This document shows positions 41,311-50,324 of a stretch of DNA of 64,000 nucleotides, in pieces. The stretch spans positions 72,107 to 136,106 of the forward strand of contig NZ_KV804709.1 in the NCBI RefSeq assembly GCF_001811425.1, given 5' to 3'. Position 1 is the first letter of the stretch. Each line of letters begins with the position of its first letter. The notes beneath the pieces were generated by a model that had not been told where the DNA came from, ran no database searches, and saw only the letters and a list, made by a program, of their open reading frames with translations. The translations under genes were made by a program, and so were the position numbers. This DNA comes from Peptoniphilus_A sp001811425. GTDB taxonomy: Bacteria > Bacillota > Clostridia > Tissierellales > Peptoniphilaceae.

Positions 41311-41961
41311 TTATTTATTTTCTTTTTCGTCAATTCTTTTAACTGAAACAGTTTCTATAACTCCACCAGTTGCCATTTTTACTATTTGGAAGAGGTATTC
41401 TCCATCCTCAACTATTACTCCAGCCCCTGCTTCTTCTGCATTCTTAATTAGAAGTGCTGTTACATAGCCTCCAAGTGTAGTTGAATCTCCTGGGTCTATA
41501 TCAAAGCTATATTTTTTGTTGAGAATCTTAATAGGCGTTGAGGCAGAAAATTCATTATTTTCATTTCCTGATACATCCATATTAACTCCAGTGAGTAAAA
41601 ATTTTCTAGTAGCAAATAAAACTGCAATTGCAACTGTAGCTATAAGTAAGTCCACCATATTGTCTGAATATACTAACATCTTTCTTGAAATTACAAGCAA
41701 TATTAAGTGAATTATGTTTGTATCAGTATGTGCGATCATTAGCACTACAAATTCTATTGCTATTACTAATAAGAGTACATGGGAAAGAAAATTTTGAAAT
41801 ATTTTGTAGGAAAGTGTGGCATCACTTGTTATTATTTTAAAATAATATTTCAAAATATCTGGCACCGATATAATAACTCCAGCTATTAGCATAATGGACA
41901 CAACTATTTCAAATATATTTACTAGTTTTAAAAGTGTAACTAGATACCTATTTCTGTTCAT
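41311..41961 (-). CDS. PsiE-like membrane protein with CorC-type C-terminal domain
   Basis: 216 residues. Four membrane helices (about 12-32, 55-78, 82-96, 104-122) in a pattern like phosphate-starvation-inducible PsiE (EIVVSIMLIAGVII ... IEFVVLMIAHTD ... VDLLIATVAIAVLFATRKFL). Residues about 150-210 (DSTTLGGYVTALLIKNAEEAGAGVIVEDGEYLFQIVKM) read like the CorC_HlyC domain found at the end of ion transporters. A fusion of the two is unusual as far as I know. Its ATG overlaps the sigma-factor stop by one base, so it is co-translated with the sigma operon and could be one of its effectors. Confidence 0.6.
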   Translation of the reverse strand: MNRNRYLVTLLKLVNIFEIVVSIMLIAGVIISVPDILKYYFKIITSDATLSYKIFQNFLSHVLLLVIAIEFVVLMIAHTDTNIIHLILLVISRKMLVYSDNMVDLLIATVAIAVLFATRKFLLTGVNMDVSGNENNEFSASTPIKILNKKYSFDIDPGDSTTLGGYVTALLIKNAEEAGAGVIVEDGEYLFQIVKMATGGVIETVSVKRIDEKENK

Positions 41962-42746
41962 TATACCTCCATAGTCTTTACTAATTCTTTTTTCATTTTC
42001 TCTAAAACTTTCTTTTCTATCCTGGAAACTGTCATTTGTGAAATGTTAAGTTCCTTTGCAATGACAACTTGTGTCTTTTTATTAAAATATCTGTCTATTA
42101 AAACAGTTTTTTCCACTTCATCTAAATTTTCCATGGCTCTTTTGAAAAAGTCATTTGATTCAATTTTGTCGAAATATTTTTCTTCTACTCCAATTAGATC
42201 TGATAGGTTAACTTCACTTTCGTCTCCTGAATCATAAGTTATGTCAAGAGACTGTGGAGTGTAGACCTTTGATGCTTCCATAGACTCCATAATCTCTTCT
42301 GGAGTTGAATTTAAAAATTCTGCAATCTCATCAATAGTTGGAGTTTTTTGATATTTTTGAGATAGGGTTACAGTTGCATTTGCAATTTTTTTAGAAAGTT
42401 CTTGGATTCTTCTTGGAACTCTAATAGTCCATCCATTGTCCCTAAAATATTTTTTAATTTCTCCAATAATAGTTGGCGTGGCAAAAGAAGAAAACTCGAA
42501 ACCCTTGTCTGGGTCATATCTCTGTATAGCATAGATTAAACCAATAGATGCAACCTGATAAATATCGTCGTAATCTATCCCCCTACCTGTATATTTTTTA
42601 GATAGGATTTCTGCAATATAGAGGTGCTCTTCTATTAAAATATCTCTTATTTCTTGGTCTTCAGTTTCGTGATATTCTTTGAAAAGTTCCTTTCTCTCTT
42701 CTTTTGTAAGCCTTCTATCTAAATTGTTGTATTCCTTTAAATTCAT
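41961..42746 (-). CDS. alternative sigma factor of the SigB/SigF group
   Basis: 261 residues. Directs RNA polymerase to a special promoter set. Region 2 is visible as YDDIYQVASIGLIYAIQRYDPDKGFEFSSF plus ATPTIIGEIKKYFRD (promoter melting), region 3 as TPTIDEIAEFLNSTPEEI, region 4 HTH as TQVVIAKELNISQMTVSRIEKKVLEKM. Upstream lie its likely anti-sigma (10-base gap) and anti-anti-sigma genes, the order of spoIIAA-AB-AC and of rsbV-rsbW-sigB. No sporulation genes are in the window, so a stress or envelope role is as likely as a forespore role. Confidence 0.88.
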   Translation of the reverse strand: MNLKEYNNLDRRLTKEERKELFKEYHETEDQEIRDILIEEHLYIAEILSKKYTGRGIDYDDIYQVASIGLIYAIQRYDPDKGFEFSSFATPTIIGEIKKYFRDNGWTIRVPRRIQELSKKIANATVTLSQKYQKTPTIDEIAEFLNSTPEEIMESMEASKVYTPQSLDITYDSGDESEVNLSDLIGVEEKYFDKIESNDFFKRAMENLDEVEKTVLIDRYFNKKTQVVIAKELNISQMTVSRIEKKVLEKMKKELVKTMEV

Positions 42747-42755
42747 AACAAATCC

Positions 42756-43106
42756 TTACAATTTTTTTGATAAAATAAATGTATTTTCATTAAAATAACA
42801 TTCGTCTACAAGAGAGTCTATAATCGTTTTTGCGAGGAATAATTTCTCACATGATTCTAGTTTTTCTTCTTCAATTTCACTTACACAAATTTTTATATTT
42901 TTTTCATCTTCTATTTCAAATACCAAGTCAATATGATCTTCTTCATTTAAATTATGTGCAATGTTTAAACTTTCTGTAACTGCCATTTTTAAGTCTTCAA
43001 TCTCTTCAATATTTCTATTTAAAAGATTTAAGATTCCTGATAGCATAAGCCTTACTGTAGAAAAGTATTTTGCATCATTTGGTATTTGATATTTAAGCCT
43101 ATCCAT
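42756..43106 (-). CDS. anti-sigma factor kinase-like protein (RsbW/SpoIIAB type)
   Basis: 116 residues. GHKL-type ATPase related to RsbW/SpoIIAB, which binds the sigma factor and phosphorylates its antagonist. The N-box-like segment is MAVTESLNIAHN, but the glycine-rich ATP-lid motifs are not evident, so kinase activity is uncertain. Start: an ATG at 43136 opens the frame within the previous gene, but AGGGGG at 43111-43116 is spaced for ATG 43106, which overlaps the STAS gene's stop region. Assignment relies partly on position between the STAS and sigma genes. Confidence 0.75.
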   Translation of the reverse strand: MDRLKYQIPNDAKYFSTVRLMLSGILNLLNRNIEEIEDLKMAVTESLNIAHNLNEEDHIDLVFEIEDEKNIKICVSEIEEEKLESCEKLFLAKTIIDSLVDECYFNENTFILSKKL

Positions 43107-43107
43107 A

Positions 43108-43419
43108 CTACCCCCTGATTTCAAACATATCTTCAAGTTTAGTTATCTTAAAGAGCTTTAGTATTGAATTGTTTAGATTTTCAATTACAATTTTATGACC
43201 GTCTTTTTCTATTTCCTTTAAGATGAAAATAAGTGAACCAAGACCTGTTGAGTCAAGATATTCCAAGTCACTGCAATCAAATAAAATATCTTTTTTGTCT
43301 TTTTCATAAATCTTTAAAGATTTTTCTTTGAATTTTTTTGTATTATATACATCAAGTTCTCCCTTGGGATATAAAACTAAAAATTCATCAGTATTTTTTG
43401 ACTCTAATTTAAATTCCAT
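43108..43419 (-). CDS. anti-anti-sigma factor, STAS domain (RsbV/SpoIIAA type)
   Basis: 103 residues, one STAS domain. The phosphorylatable serine is in LEYLDSTGLGSLIFIL, the family motif. When unphosphorylated it should bind the anti-sigma protein and release the sigma factor. It starts 9 bases after gyrA, so it can be co-transcribed with DNA gyrase. No RsbU/SpoIIE-type phosphatase gene is in the window. Confidence 0.88.
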   Translation of the reverse strand: MEFKLESKNTDEFLVLYPKGELDVYNTKKFKEKSLKIYEKDKKDILFDCSDLEYLDSTGLGSLIFILKEIEKDGHKIVIENLNNSILKLFKITKLEDMFEIRG

Positions 43420-43427
43420 AAAGCCTC

Positions 43428-45857
43428 CTAATCTCCAATATAGTTGGCAACAGCTACAACTTTAGCATCTGTCAAGTTCATAAGTTTAACCCCAGAAGTA
43501 TTTCTTCCTTGAATTGAAATGTCCTCTGTCAAAATTCTAATAATAATTCCAGAATCTGCAATTATCATTACATCGTCTTCCTTTTCCACTACTGCAGCAG
43601 CAGCTACATCTCCAGTCTTCTTAGTAATTTTATAAGTTAGAAGTCCCTTGCCGCCTCTGTTTTGTGGTCTGTACTTAGCTATTTCAGTTAATTTTCCAAA
43701 ACCATTTTCTGATATTACGAGAAGATACTTATCTTCGCAAACTAAATCAGATGAAACTACAATATCATCATCATCTAAATCAATTGACTTGACTCCCATA
43801 GAATTTCTGCCAGATTTTCTAACTTGTTCTTCATTAAATCTTATAGCAAGACCTTTTTTAGTTACAAGAATTACATCTTCCTCATTCTTAGTCAAATGAA
43901 CATCAATTAACTTGTCGCCTTCATTTAATTTTATGGCAATTATTCCAGTTTTTCTAATGTTTTTATATTCCTTAAAAGGAGTTCTCTTAATAAGTCCCTT
44001 TTCTGTAACCATTAAGAAATTCATGTCAGGGTCATATTCTTCCACTGGAATTATTGAAGTAACTCTTTCACCTTCTTGAAGATCAAGTAGATTAATAATT
44101 GCAGTTCCCCTTGAAGTTCTTGAATCTTCTGGAATTTCATAAGCCTTTAACTTAAAGACATTTCCTAAAGATGTGAAGAATAAAATCATATCGTGAGTTG
44201 ATGTGACAAAAAGTTCTTTGACAAAGTCTTCGTCTCTCATATTTCCAGAGGAGACTCCTCTGCCGCCTCTCTTTTGTGGCTTATAAGTTCCCTCGCTCAT
44301 TCTCTTGATGTAACCAAATTGAGTAAGAGTTATTACGACATCTTCTCTCTTAATAATATCTTCCATTTCGATATCAGTTCTGTCGTGAGAAATTACAGTT
44401 CTTCTAAGATCACCATACTTTGTTTTTATTTCAAGAAGTTCTTCTTTTATGACATTCATAAGTACATCGTTATTTTCCAAAACTTCTTTAAACCATTTTA
44501 TGTCTGCCTTTAGCTTTTCATATTCGGCTTCAAGTCTTTCTCTTTCAAGTCCTGTAAGTCTTCTGATTCTCATATCCAAAATAGCTTGAGATTGTGCATC
44601 AGATAATTTAAATTCTTGGTAGAACTTTTCCTTTGCTTCATTGTCATCTTTAGATGACCTTACAATTTTTATGATTCTGTCAATATTATCTAGGGCTATA
44701 AAAAGTCCTTCAACTATGTGAGCTCTCTTTTCAGCCTTGTCTAAGTCGAACTTTGTCCTTCTAGTTACAACTTCAACTTGGTGGTCCACATAATATCTTA
44801 TGATTTCCTTTAAATTTAAAACTTCTGGTCTTCCATTTACTAGGGCAAGATTTATAATTCCAAAAGTTGTTTGCATTTGTGTATTTTTATAGAGCTTATT
44901 TAAAACAACTTCTGCATTGGCATCTCTTTTTAGTTCAACAATTATGTTGATGCCCTTTCTATTTGAAGCATCTGTTATATTTGAAATTCCGTCAATTACT
45001 TTATTTTTTGCAAGGTCAGCAATTTTCATAATTAGAGCAGATTTATTTACTTGATAAGGAAGTTCTGTAATTACAATTTTTTCACGATTGTTTTTAAAAC
45101 TCTTTACTTCTGCAATTGCCCTTACAGTTATTTTTCCTCTGCCAGTTTCATAGGCTTCCTTTATTCCTTCAGTTCCCATAATTTGAGCACCTGTAGGAAA
45201 ATCTGGTCCCTTGATTATTTCATTTAATTCAGAAATGGAAATATTGTCGTTGTCAATATAGGCTATAATCCCATCAATGGATTCATTCATATTGTGGGGA
45301 GCCATATTTGTAGCCATACCTACGGCTATACCAGAAGAACCATTTACTAAAAGATTTGGAAATCTAGATGGAAGTATTGTTGGTTCATTTTCGTTTTCGT
45401 CAAAGTTTGGAACAAAGTCAACTGTGTCCTTGTTTATATCTCTTAGCATTTCTTCTGCAAGCTTAGTCATTCTTACTTCTGTATAACGCATAGCTGCAGC
45501 GCCGTCGCCATCAATATTGCCAAAGTTTCCTTGTCCATCAACTAGTGGATATCTTGTGTTAAAATCTTGTGCAAGTCTTACTGTTGCTTCGTAAATAGAT
45601 GAGTCACCATGAGGGTGATACTTACCCATTACATCCCCAACAAGTCTTGCTGACTTTCTGTAAGGTCCACCTGATGCAAGGTTAAGTCCTTGCATGCCGT
45701 ATAAAATTCTTCTGTGAACTGGTTTTAGTCCATCGCGTACATCAGGAAGTGCTCTTGCAACTATTACAGACATTGAATAATCGAGGTAAGAAGACCTCAT
45801 CTTTTTATTAATATCTACATCAAGTATTCCTGATTCTATAAATTTATTTTCAGTCAT
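43428..45857 (-). CDS. gyrA: DNA gyrase subunit A
   Basis: 809 residues. Breaks and rejoins DNA for negative supercoiling. Winged-helix and tower region with the catalytic tyrosine in AAMRYTEVRM; quinolone-region sequence YHPHGDSSIYEATVRLAQ, with Ser and Glu (the usual susceptible residues) at the resistance positions. C-terminal six-bladed beta-pinwheel from about residue 500. The GyrA-box is visible as QKRGGRG, near the QRRGGKG consensus. Starts 9 bases after gyrB. Confidence 0.97.
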   Translation of the reverse strand: MTENKFIESGILDVDINKKMRSSYLDYSMSVIVARALPDVRDGLKPVHRRILYGMQGLNLASGGPYRKSARLVGDVMGKYHPHGDSSIYEATVRLAQDFNTRYPLVDGQGNFGNIDGDGAAAMRYTEVRMTKLAEEMLRDINKDTVDFVPNFDENENEPTILPSRFPNLLVNGSSGIAVGMATNMAPHNMNESIDGIIAYIDNDNISISELNEIIKGPDFPTGAQIMGTEGIKEAYETGRGKITVRAIAEVKSFKNNREKIVITELPYQVNKSALIMKIADLAKNKVIDGISNITDASNRKGINIIVELKRDANAEVVLNKLYKNTQMQTTFGIINLALVNGRPEVLNLKEIIRYYVDHQVEVVTRRTKFDLDKAEKRAHIVEGLFIALDNIDRIIKIVRSSKDDNEAKEKFYQEFKLSDAQSQAILDMRIRRLTGLERERLEAEYEKLKADIKWFKEVLENNDVLMNVIKEELLEIKTKYGDLRRTVISHDRTDIEMEDIIKREDVVITLTQFGYIKRMSEGTYKPQKRGGRGVSSGNMRDEDFVKELFVTSTHDMILFFTSLGNVFKLKAYEIPEDSRTSRGTAIINLLDLQEGERVTSIIPVEEYDPDMNFLMVTEKGLIKRTPFKEYKNIRKTGIIAIKLNEGDKLIDVHLTKNEEDVILVTKKGLAIRFNEEQVRKSGRNSMGVKSIDLDDDDIVVSSDLVCEDKYLLVISENGFGKLTEIAKYRPQNRGGKGLLTYKITKKTGDVAAAAVVEKEDDVMIIADSGIIIRILTEDISIQGRNTSGVKLMNLTDAKVVAVANYIGD

Positions 45858-45866
45858 CTTTCACCC

Positions 45867-47780
45867 CTATGCATCTATATAATCTGCATAAATTGCATTT
45901 TCTGTTATAAAATCTCTTCTTGGCTCAACATCAGTTCCCATTAAAATTGAGAAAGTGTCATCAGCTTCAGATAAATCATCTATATTTACCTTCAAAAGAA
46001 GTCTGTTGTCTGGGTTCATAGTGGTTTCCCAAAGTTGTTCTGGGTTCATTTCACCAAGACCCTTATATCTCTTAATATTTATCTTTGCGTCCTTGTATTC
46101 TTTAAGGGCAAGTCTAAGTTCCTTTTCATTGTGACAGTATCTAAGGATTTTAGTTCCCTTTTCTATTCCATAAAGTGGAGCTTGAGCAACATATACATGT
46201 CCTTCCTCTATGAGAGGCTTCATGTATCTAAAGAAGAAAGTCAAAAGAAGGGTCATAATATGGGCACCGTCCACATCGGCATCGGTCATGATTATTATCT
46301 TGTCATACCTTAGCTTATTTATGTCAAATTCTTCTCCAATTCCTGTTCCAAAGGCTGTTATCATGGCACGAATTTCAGATGAATTGAGCATTTTATCTAG
46401 TCTTGCCTTTTCAACATTCATAATCTTTCCTCTTAGGGGAAGTATTGCTTGGTAAGCTGAATCCCTGCCGTCAGTAGCAGAACCACCGGCAGAATTACCT
46501 TCTACTAGGAATATTTCATTTTTTCCTGGATCATCATTTTGACAGTCTTTAAGTTTGCCAGGAAGAGTCATGGACTCAAGATTATTTTTCTTTCTAGTTA
46601 AGTCTCTTGCCTTTCTAGCAGCTTCTCTTGCTCTTCTTGCTGAAAGAGCCTTGTCTAAAATTTGTTTTCCAACTTTTGGATTTTCTTCCAAGAAAACTGC
46701 CAAGTCTTCAGATAAAACTGAATCGACAATTCCTCTAGTTTCTGAATTTCCAAGTTTTGCCTTAGTTTGTCCTTCAAATTGTGGATCAGTAAGTTTTACA
46801 CTTATTACTGCAGAAATTCCTTCTCTAACATCTTCACCAGAAAGATTTTCTTCTTTTTCCTTAATAATATTATTTTTTCTGCCATAATCATTTAAGGTTC
46901 TAGTAAGAGCAGACCTAAAGCCTGAAAGGTGACTTCCACCTTCTTCAGTATTAATATTATTTGCAAAGGAAAGCACAACTTCTGAGTAAGAATCTGTGTA
47001 TTGAATTGCAATTTCTACTGCTGTTTCTTCTCTAATTTCATCTATATAAATAATTTCATCGTGAATTGCCTTTTTCTTTTTATTTATAAATTCAACAAAG
47101 GATTTAATTCCTCCTTCATAGTGGTAAACTTCATTTAATTCTTTTCTCTCGTCAATAAATTCAATTTTAATGCCCTTATTTAGAAAAGCCATCTCTCTAA
47201 ATCTTTTAGAGAGAACTTCGTCAGAAAATTCTACAGTTTCAAAGATAGTATCATCTGGCTCAAAATAAATTGTTGTACCAGTATCATCTAATTTAGTTTC
47301 TCCAATTACTTCAAGTTCACTTTTTCTTATGCCCTTGGAAAATTCTTGTCTGTATATTTTTCCATCTCTTTTAACAGTTGCAACTAATTTATTGGAAAGA
47401 GCATTTACTACAGATACACCTACACCGTGAAGTCCACCAGAAACTTTGTAGGCAGAGTTGTCAAATTTTCCTCCTGCGTGAAGAATTGTAAGTACAGTTT
47501 CTACTGTAGATTTGCCAGTTTGTGGATGTATAGCAACTGGAATACCTGAACCATTATCAGAAATTTCTACACTTCCATTTTTATTAATTTTAATTATTAT
47601 GTGATCGCATATGCCGGCTAAAGCTTCATCTATTGAGTTATCTACAACTTCATAAACTAGATGGTGCAAGCCTCTTGGTCCAGTAGAACCAATATACATC
47701 CCAGGTCTTTTTCTAACGGGATCTAATCCCTCTAAGACCTGTATGTCCGATGCGTCATAATGTCTTTTGTCCTTTGCCAT
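45867..47780 (-). CDS. gyrB: DNA gyrase subunit B
   Basis: 637 residues, the short Firmicutes type. ATPase domain motifs EVVDNSIDEALAG, DNGSGIPV and HAGGKFDNSAYKVSGGLHGVG; TOPRIM motifs EGNSAGGSA and DADVDGAHI; C-terminal YKGLGEMNPEQLWETTM. Provides ATP-driven strand passage with GyrA. Lies 13 bases after recF and 9 before gyrA in the dnaA-gyrA block. Confidence 0.97.
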   Translation of the reverse strand: MAKDKRHYDASDIQVLEGLDPVRKRPGMYIGSTGPRGLHHLVYEVVDNSIDEALAGICDHIIIKINKNGSVEISDNGSGIPVAIHPQTGKSTVETVLTILHAGGKFDNSAYKVSGGLHGVGVSVVNALSNKLVATVKRDGKIYRQEFSKGIRKSELEVIGETKLDDTGTTIYFEPDDTIFETVEFSDEVLSKRFREMAFLNKGIKIEFIDERKELNEVYHYEGGIKSFVEFINKKKKAIHDEIIYIDEIREETAVEIAIQYTDSYSEVVLSFANNINTEEGGSHLSGFRSALTRTLNDYGRKNNIIKEKEENLSGEDVREGISAVISVKLTDPQFEGQTKAKLGNSETRGIVDSVLSEDLAVFLEENPKVGKQILDKALSARRAREAARKARDLTRKKNNLESMTLPGKLKDCQNDDPGKNEIFLVEGNSAGGSATDGRDSAYQAILPLRGKIMNVEKARLDKMLNSSEIRAMITAFGTGIGEEFDINKLRYDKIIIMTDADVDGAHIMTLLLTFFFRYMKPLIEEGHVYVAQAPLYGIEKGTKILRYCHNEKELRLALKEYKDAKINIKRYKGLGEMNPEQLWETTMNPDNRLLLKVNIDDLSEADDTFSILMGTDVEPRRDFITENAIYADYIDA

Positions 47781-47793
47781 TTTATCTCCTATT

Positions 47794-48870
47794 CTAATAC
47801 ATTACTTTACCTTCACTTATTTTATAAAAATTTGCATCAACTGATTTTAAAAAGTCATCAGTTTCTGTAGTAGTAATAAAGGTCTGTAAATCTTTTAATG
47901 AATGTAATAAATACCTACTTCTATTGGAATCAATTTCTGAAAAAACATCATCTAAAAGAAGAAGAGGTTTTATTTTATATAAATCTTTAATTAAATCTGC
48001 TTCAGCTAATTTTAAACTAAGTACAATGCTTCTCTGTTCACCTTGGGAGCCATAACTCTTAGAAGAAAATTTGTTGATCTTAAAATCTAAATCATCTCTG
48101 TGAGGACCAATAGTCGTGTATTTTTTTTCTATGTCCTTTGGAAGAGAATCCTTCATTAGTTTTAAATAACTTTCCATAAGTTCTCTTTCATCTACTAAAA
48201 CTGGAACTGTGGAAAGATAGGTTATATTTAAATCATCGCCAGAAATTAATTTATAATGCTCCCTTGCAATTTCATTTAACCTCTTAATGGTTTTTAACCT
48301 CATGATAATGATTTTTGTGCCATTTTTTACCATTTCTCTGTCATACACATCTAAAAGATTTTTATCCATATTCATCTTAAGTAGTCTATTTCTCTCGAAT
48401 AAAAGTCTTCTGTACCTATACATATAAAAATCGTAATTTAAATCGATATTTGACAGTAAATCATCTAAAAATTTTCTTCTTTCCTTTGGTGAATATTTTA
48501 TAATATTGAGATCATCAGGATTAAAGAGGACTACAAACCTTGATTTTCTGTAATCCTTGGTGTTTACTTTTTCATCATTTATAAATAATTTTTTATTTTC
48601 AAACTTTGAAATTTCAACACGAAAGTCATCTTTATAATCGCCAGTATTAAATCTACTTATTATGCTAGAAGCATTCTCGTCAATATTTATGAGGTCTTTG
48701 TCCTTTGGATTTCTAAAGGAGTTTGCCCTTATAGACATATAAATTGATTCAATTAAATTTGTCTTTCCTGAAGCATTTAAACCATAAAGCACATTTATAT
48801 TTTCACCAGGAATAAAATCTAAACTCTTGTAATTTCTGAAATTAAAAAGTCTTAGATATTTGAGTTTCAT
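47794..48870 (-). CDS. recF: DNA repair/replication protein RecF
   Basis: 358 residues. SMC-like ATPase that loads RecA at gapped DNA with RecO and RecR. Walker A GLNASGKTNL, signature region SYGSQGEQRSIVLSLKLAEA, Walker B LLLLDDVFSEID. Overlaps the small S4 gene by 4 bases (ATGA). Normal length. Confidence 0.96.
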   Translation of the reverse strand: MKLKYLRLFNFRNYKSLDFIPGENINVLYGLNASGKTNLIESIYMSIRANSFRNPKDKDLINIDENASSIISRFNTGDYKDDFRVEISKFENKKLFINDEKVNTKDYRKSRFVVLFNPDDLNIIKYSPKERRKFLDDLLSNIDLNYDFYMYRYRRLLFERNRLLKMNMDKNLLDVYDREMVKNGTKIIIMRLKTIKRLNEIAREHYKLISGDDLNITYLSTVPVLVDERELMESYLKLMKDSLPKDIEKKYTTIGPHRDDLDFKINKFSSKSYGSQGEQRSIVLSLKLAEADLIKDLYKIKPLLLLDDVFSEIDSNRSRYLLHSLKDLQTFITTTETDDFLKSVDANFYKISEGKVMY

Positions 48871-49079
48871 TTCTCACCAATTACAAATTCATTTCCTGCA
48901 AAGGAAATTTTGTCTCCCTTGTATAATTTTTTTCCTCGTCTAGTTTCTACTTCTCCATTTACTTTAACAAGTCCATCTAAAATCATAGTTTTTGCAAAGC
49001 CACCTGATTCTACAAGTCCTGTAAGTTTTAAGAGAGAATCTAGTTTTATAAATTCAGTGTCTATATTTATAGTTTCCAT
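48867..49079 (-). CDS. yaaA: small S4-domain RNA-binding protein YaaA
   Basis: 70 residues, a single S4 domain (FIKLDSLLKLTGLVESGGFAK ... VNGEVETRRGKKLYKGDKI). Found between dnaN and recF in most Firmicutes origins; thought to bind rRNA/ribosome assembly intermediates. 2 bases from the dnaN stop and overlapping recF, so fully coupled. Confidence 0.92.
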   Translation of the reverse strand: METINIDTEFIKLDSLLKLTGLVESGGFAKTMILDGLVKVNGEVETRRGKKLYKGDKISFAGNEFVIGEK

Positions 49080-49081
49080 CT

Positions 49082-50176
49082 TTACCCCGCAAGTCTTACT
49101 GGAAGTACAAGATATATATAAGTCTCGTCTTCAGCTTCTGTAATTATAAGTGGGTTTACAGAATCTGTGAAATTAAGCACAATATCTTCTGATTCTAAAA
49201 TTTTTACTCCATCTAAAACATATCTTGAATTAAAGGCAATATCTAAATTTTCATCATGTTCAGATGTCCTAACTTTTTCAAAAACATCACCAATTTCTGA
49301 ATTACTTTTGATGTTAATATAATTTTCATTTACATTTAATTTTATAAGATTTGCCCTGTCTTCTCTTGCAAGAAGAGAAGCTCTTTCCACTGCAAGTTGA
49401 AATTCTCTCTTAGATACAGTAGTAGAAATTTTATTTTCATCTCTTAAAAGTGCACTGTAGCTAAAGAATTCTCCACTTAAAAGAGTACTATAAAATACAG
49501 TCTCATCAAATTTAAAGACTATATTATTTCTTGAAATGTTTAAGGCAACATCTATATCGTCATCAATTATTTTTACAAGTTCATTGAGAGACCTTGATGG
49601 AATTATAACTTTATTTTCTATTCCAGTTTCCTTTTCGAGCTTTTGAATTGCCATTCTAAAACCATCTAGTGCCACAAAGTTTATAAAGTTCTTCTTTATA
49701 TCCATTAAAACACCTGTAAAGACAATTCTTGATTCGTCAGTTGAAACTGCAAAAGTAGTTTTCTTTACAATATTTTTTAAATCCTTAGCAGATATTAGTA
49801 TCCTTATATCCTCTTCAACCTTTGGAAGATCTGGATACTCATCTGATTTTTGAGTAGAAATATTAAAAATAGAATCACCACATTTTAGGTTCATCATATA
49901 ATTTTCTACGCTTATATTTATAATGTCATTTTCAAGTTTTCTGACAATATCCCCAAAGAGTCTGGAATTTATTACAATTTCTCCTTCTCTTTCAACTATG
50001 GCATTTAATTTTGTCTCTATACTTATCTCAGTATCCGTTGCCGTAAGTATTAAAGTATTATCCTTAGCTGTAATTTTTATACCTTCAAGAATTTGCATAG
50101 TTGTTCTTTGAGAAATTGCCTTTTGAACTATTGAAATATGTTTTGTCAGTTCTTTTCTGTTAACCTTTATTAGCAT
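49082..50176 (-). CDS. dnaN: DNA polymerase III beta sliding clamp
   Basis: 364 residues. Ring-shaped processivity clamp made of three repeated domains (about 1-120, 125-245, 250-364). N-terminus MLIKVNRKELTKHISIVQKAIS and C-terminus YLVLPVRLAG are typical; LPSR-type segment VIIPSRSLNELVKI is conserved. Ribosome site AGGAGG before ATG 50176. Second gene of the dnaA operon, 148 bases after dnaA with DnaA boxes between. Confidence 0.96.
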   Translation of the reverse strand: MLIKVNRKELTKHISIVQKAISQRTTMQILEGIKITAKDNTLILTATDTEISIETKLNAIVEREGEIVINSRLFGDIVRKLENDIINISVENYMMNLKCGDSIFNISTQKSDEYPDLPKVEEDIRILISAKDLKNIVKKTTFAVSTDESRIVFTGVLMDIKKNFINFVALDGFRMAIQKLEKETGIENKVIIPSRSLNELVKIIDDDIDVALNISRNNIVFKFDETVFYSTLLSGEFFSYSALLRDENKISTTVSKREFQLAVERASLLAREDRANLIKLNVNENYINIKSNSEIGDVFEKVRTSEHDENLDIAFNSRYVLDGVKILESEDIVLNFTDSVNPLIITEAEDETYIYLVLPVRLAG

Positions 50177-50223
50177 TTTTTCCTCCTAGAAAGTAGTATA
50201 TTAATTAGTAATAGTAGTAGGGC

Positions 50224-50323
50224 TTGTGGATTTGTGTATAAGTCCCTCTAATCCATAAGATAAAATAAAATTTAATATTGATAAACTGTTGATAAGTTTT
50301 TAACTTATTATAAGTTATCAACA
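50224..50323. other. DnaA-box group between dnaA and dnaN (second part of the origin)
   Basis: TGTTGATAA (50287-50295) and TTATCAACA (50315-50323) are one-mismatch DnaA boxes in opposite orientation, with a partial TTGTGGATT at 50224. This mirrors oriC2 of B. subtilis and makes the origin bipartite around dnaA. Confidence 0.65.
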
Positions 50324-50324
50324 A

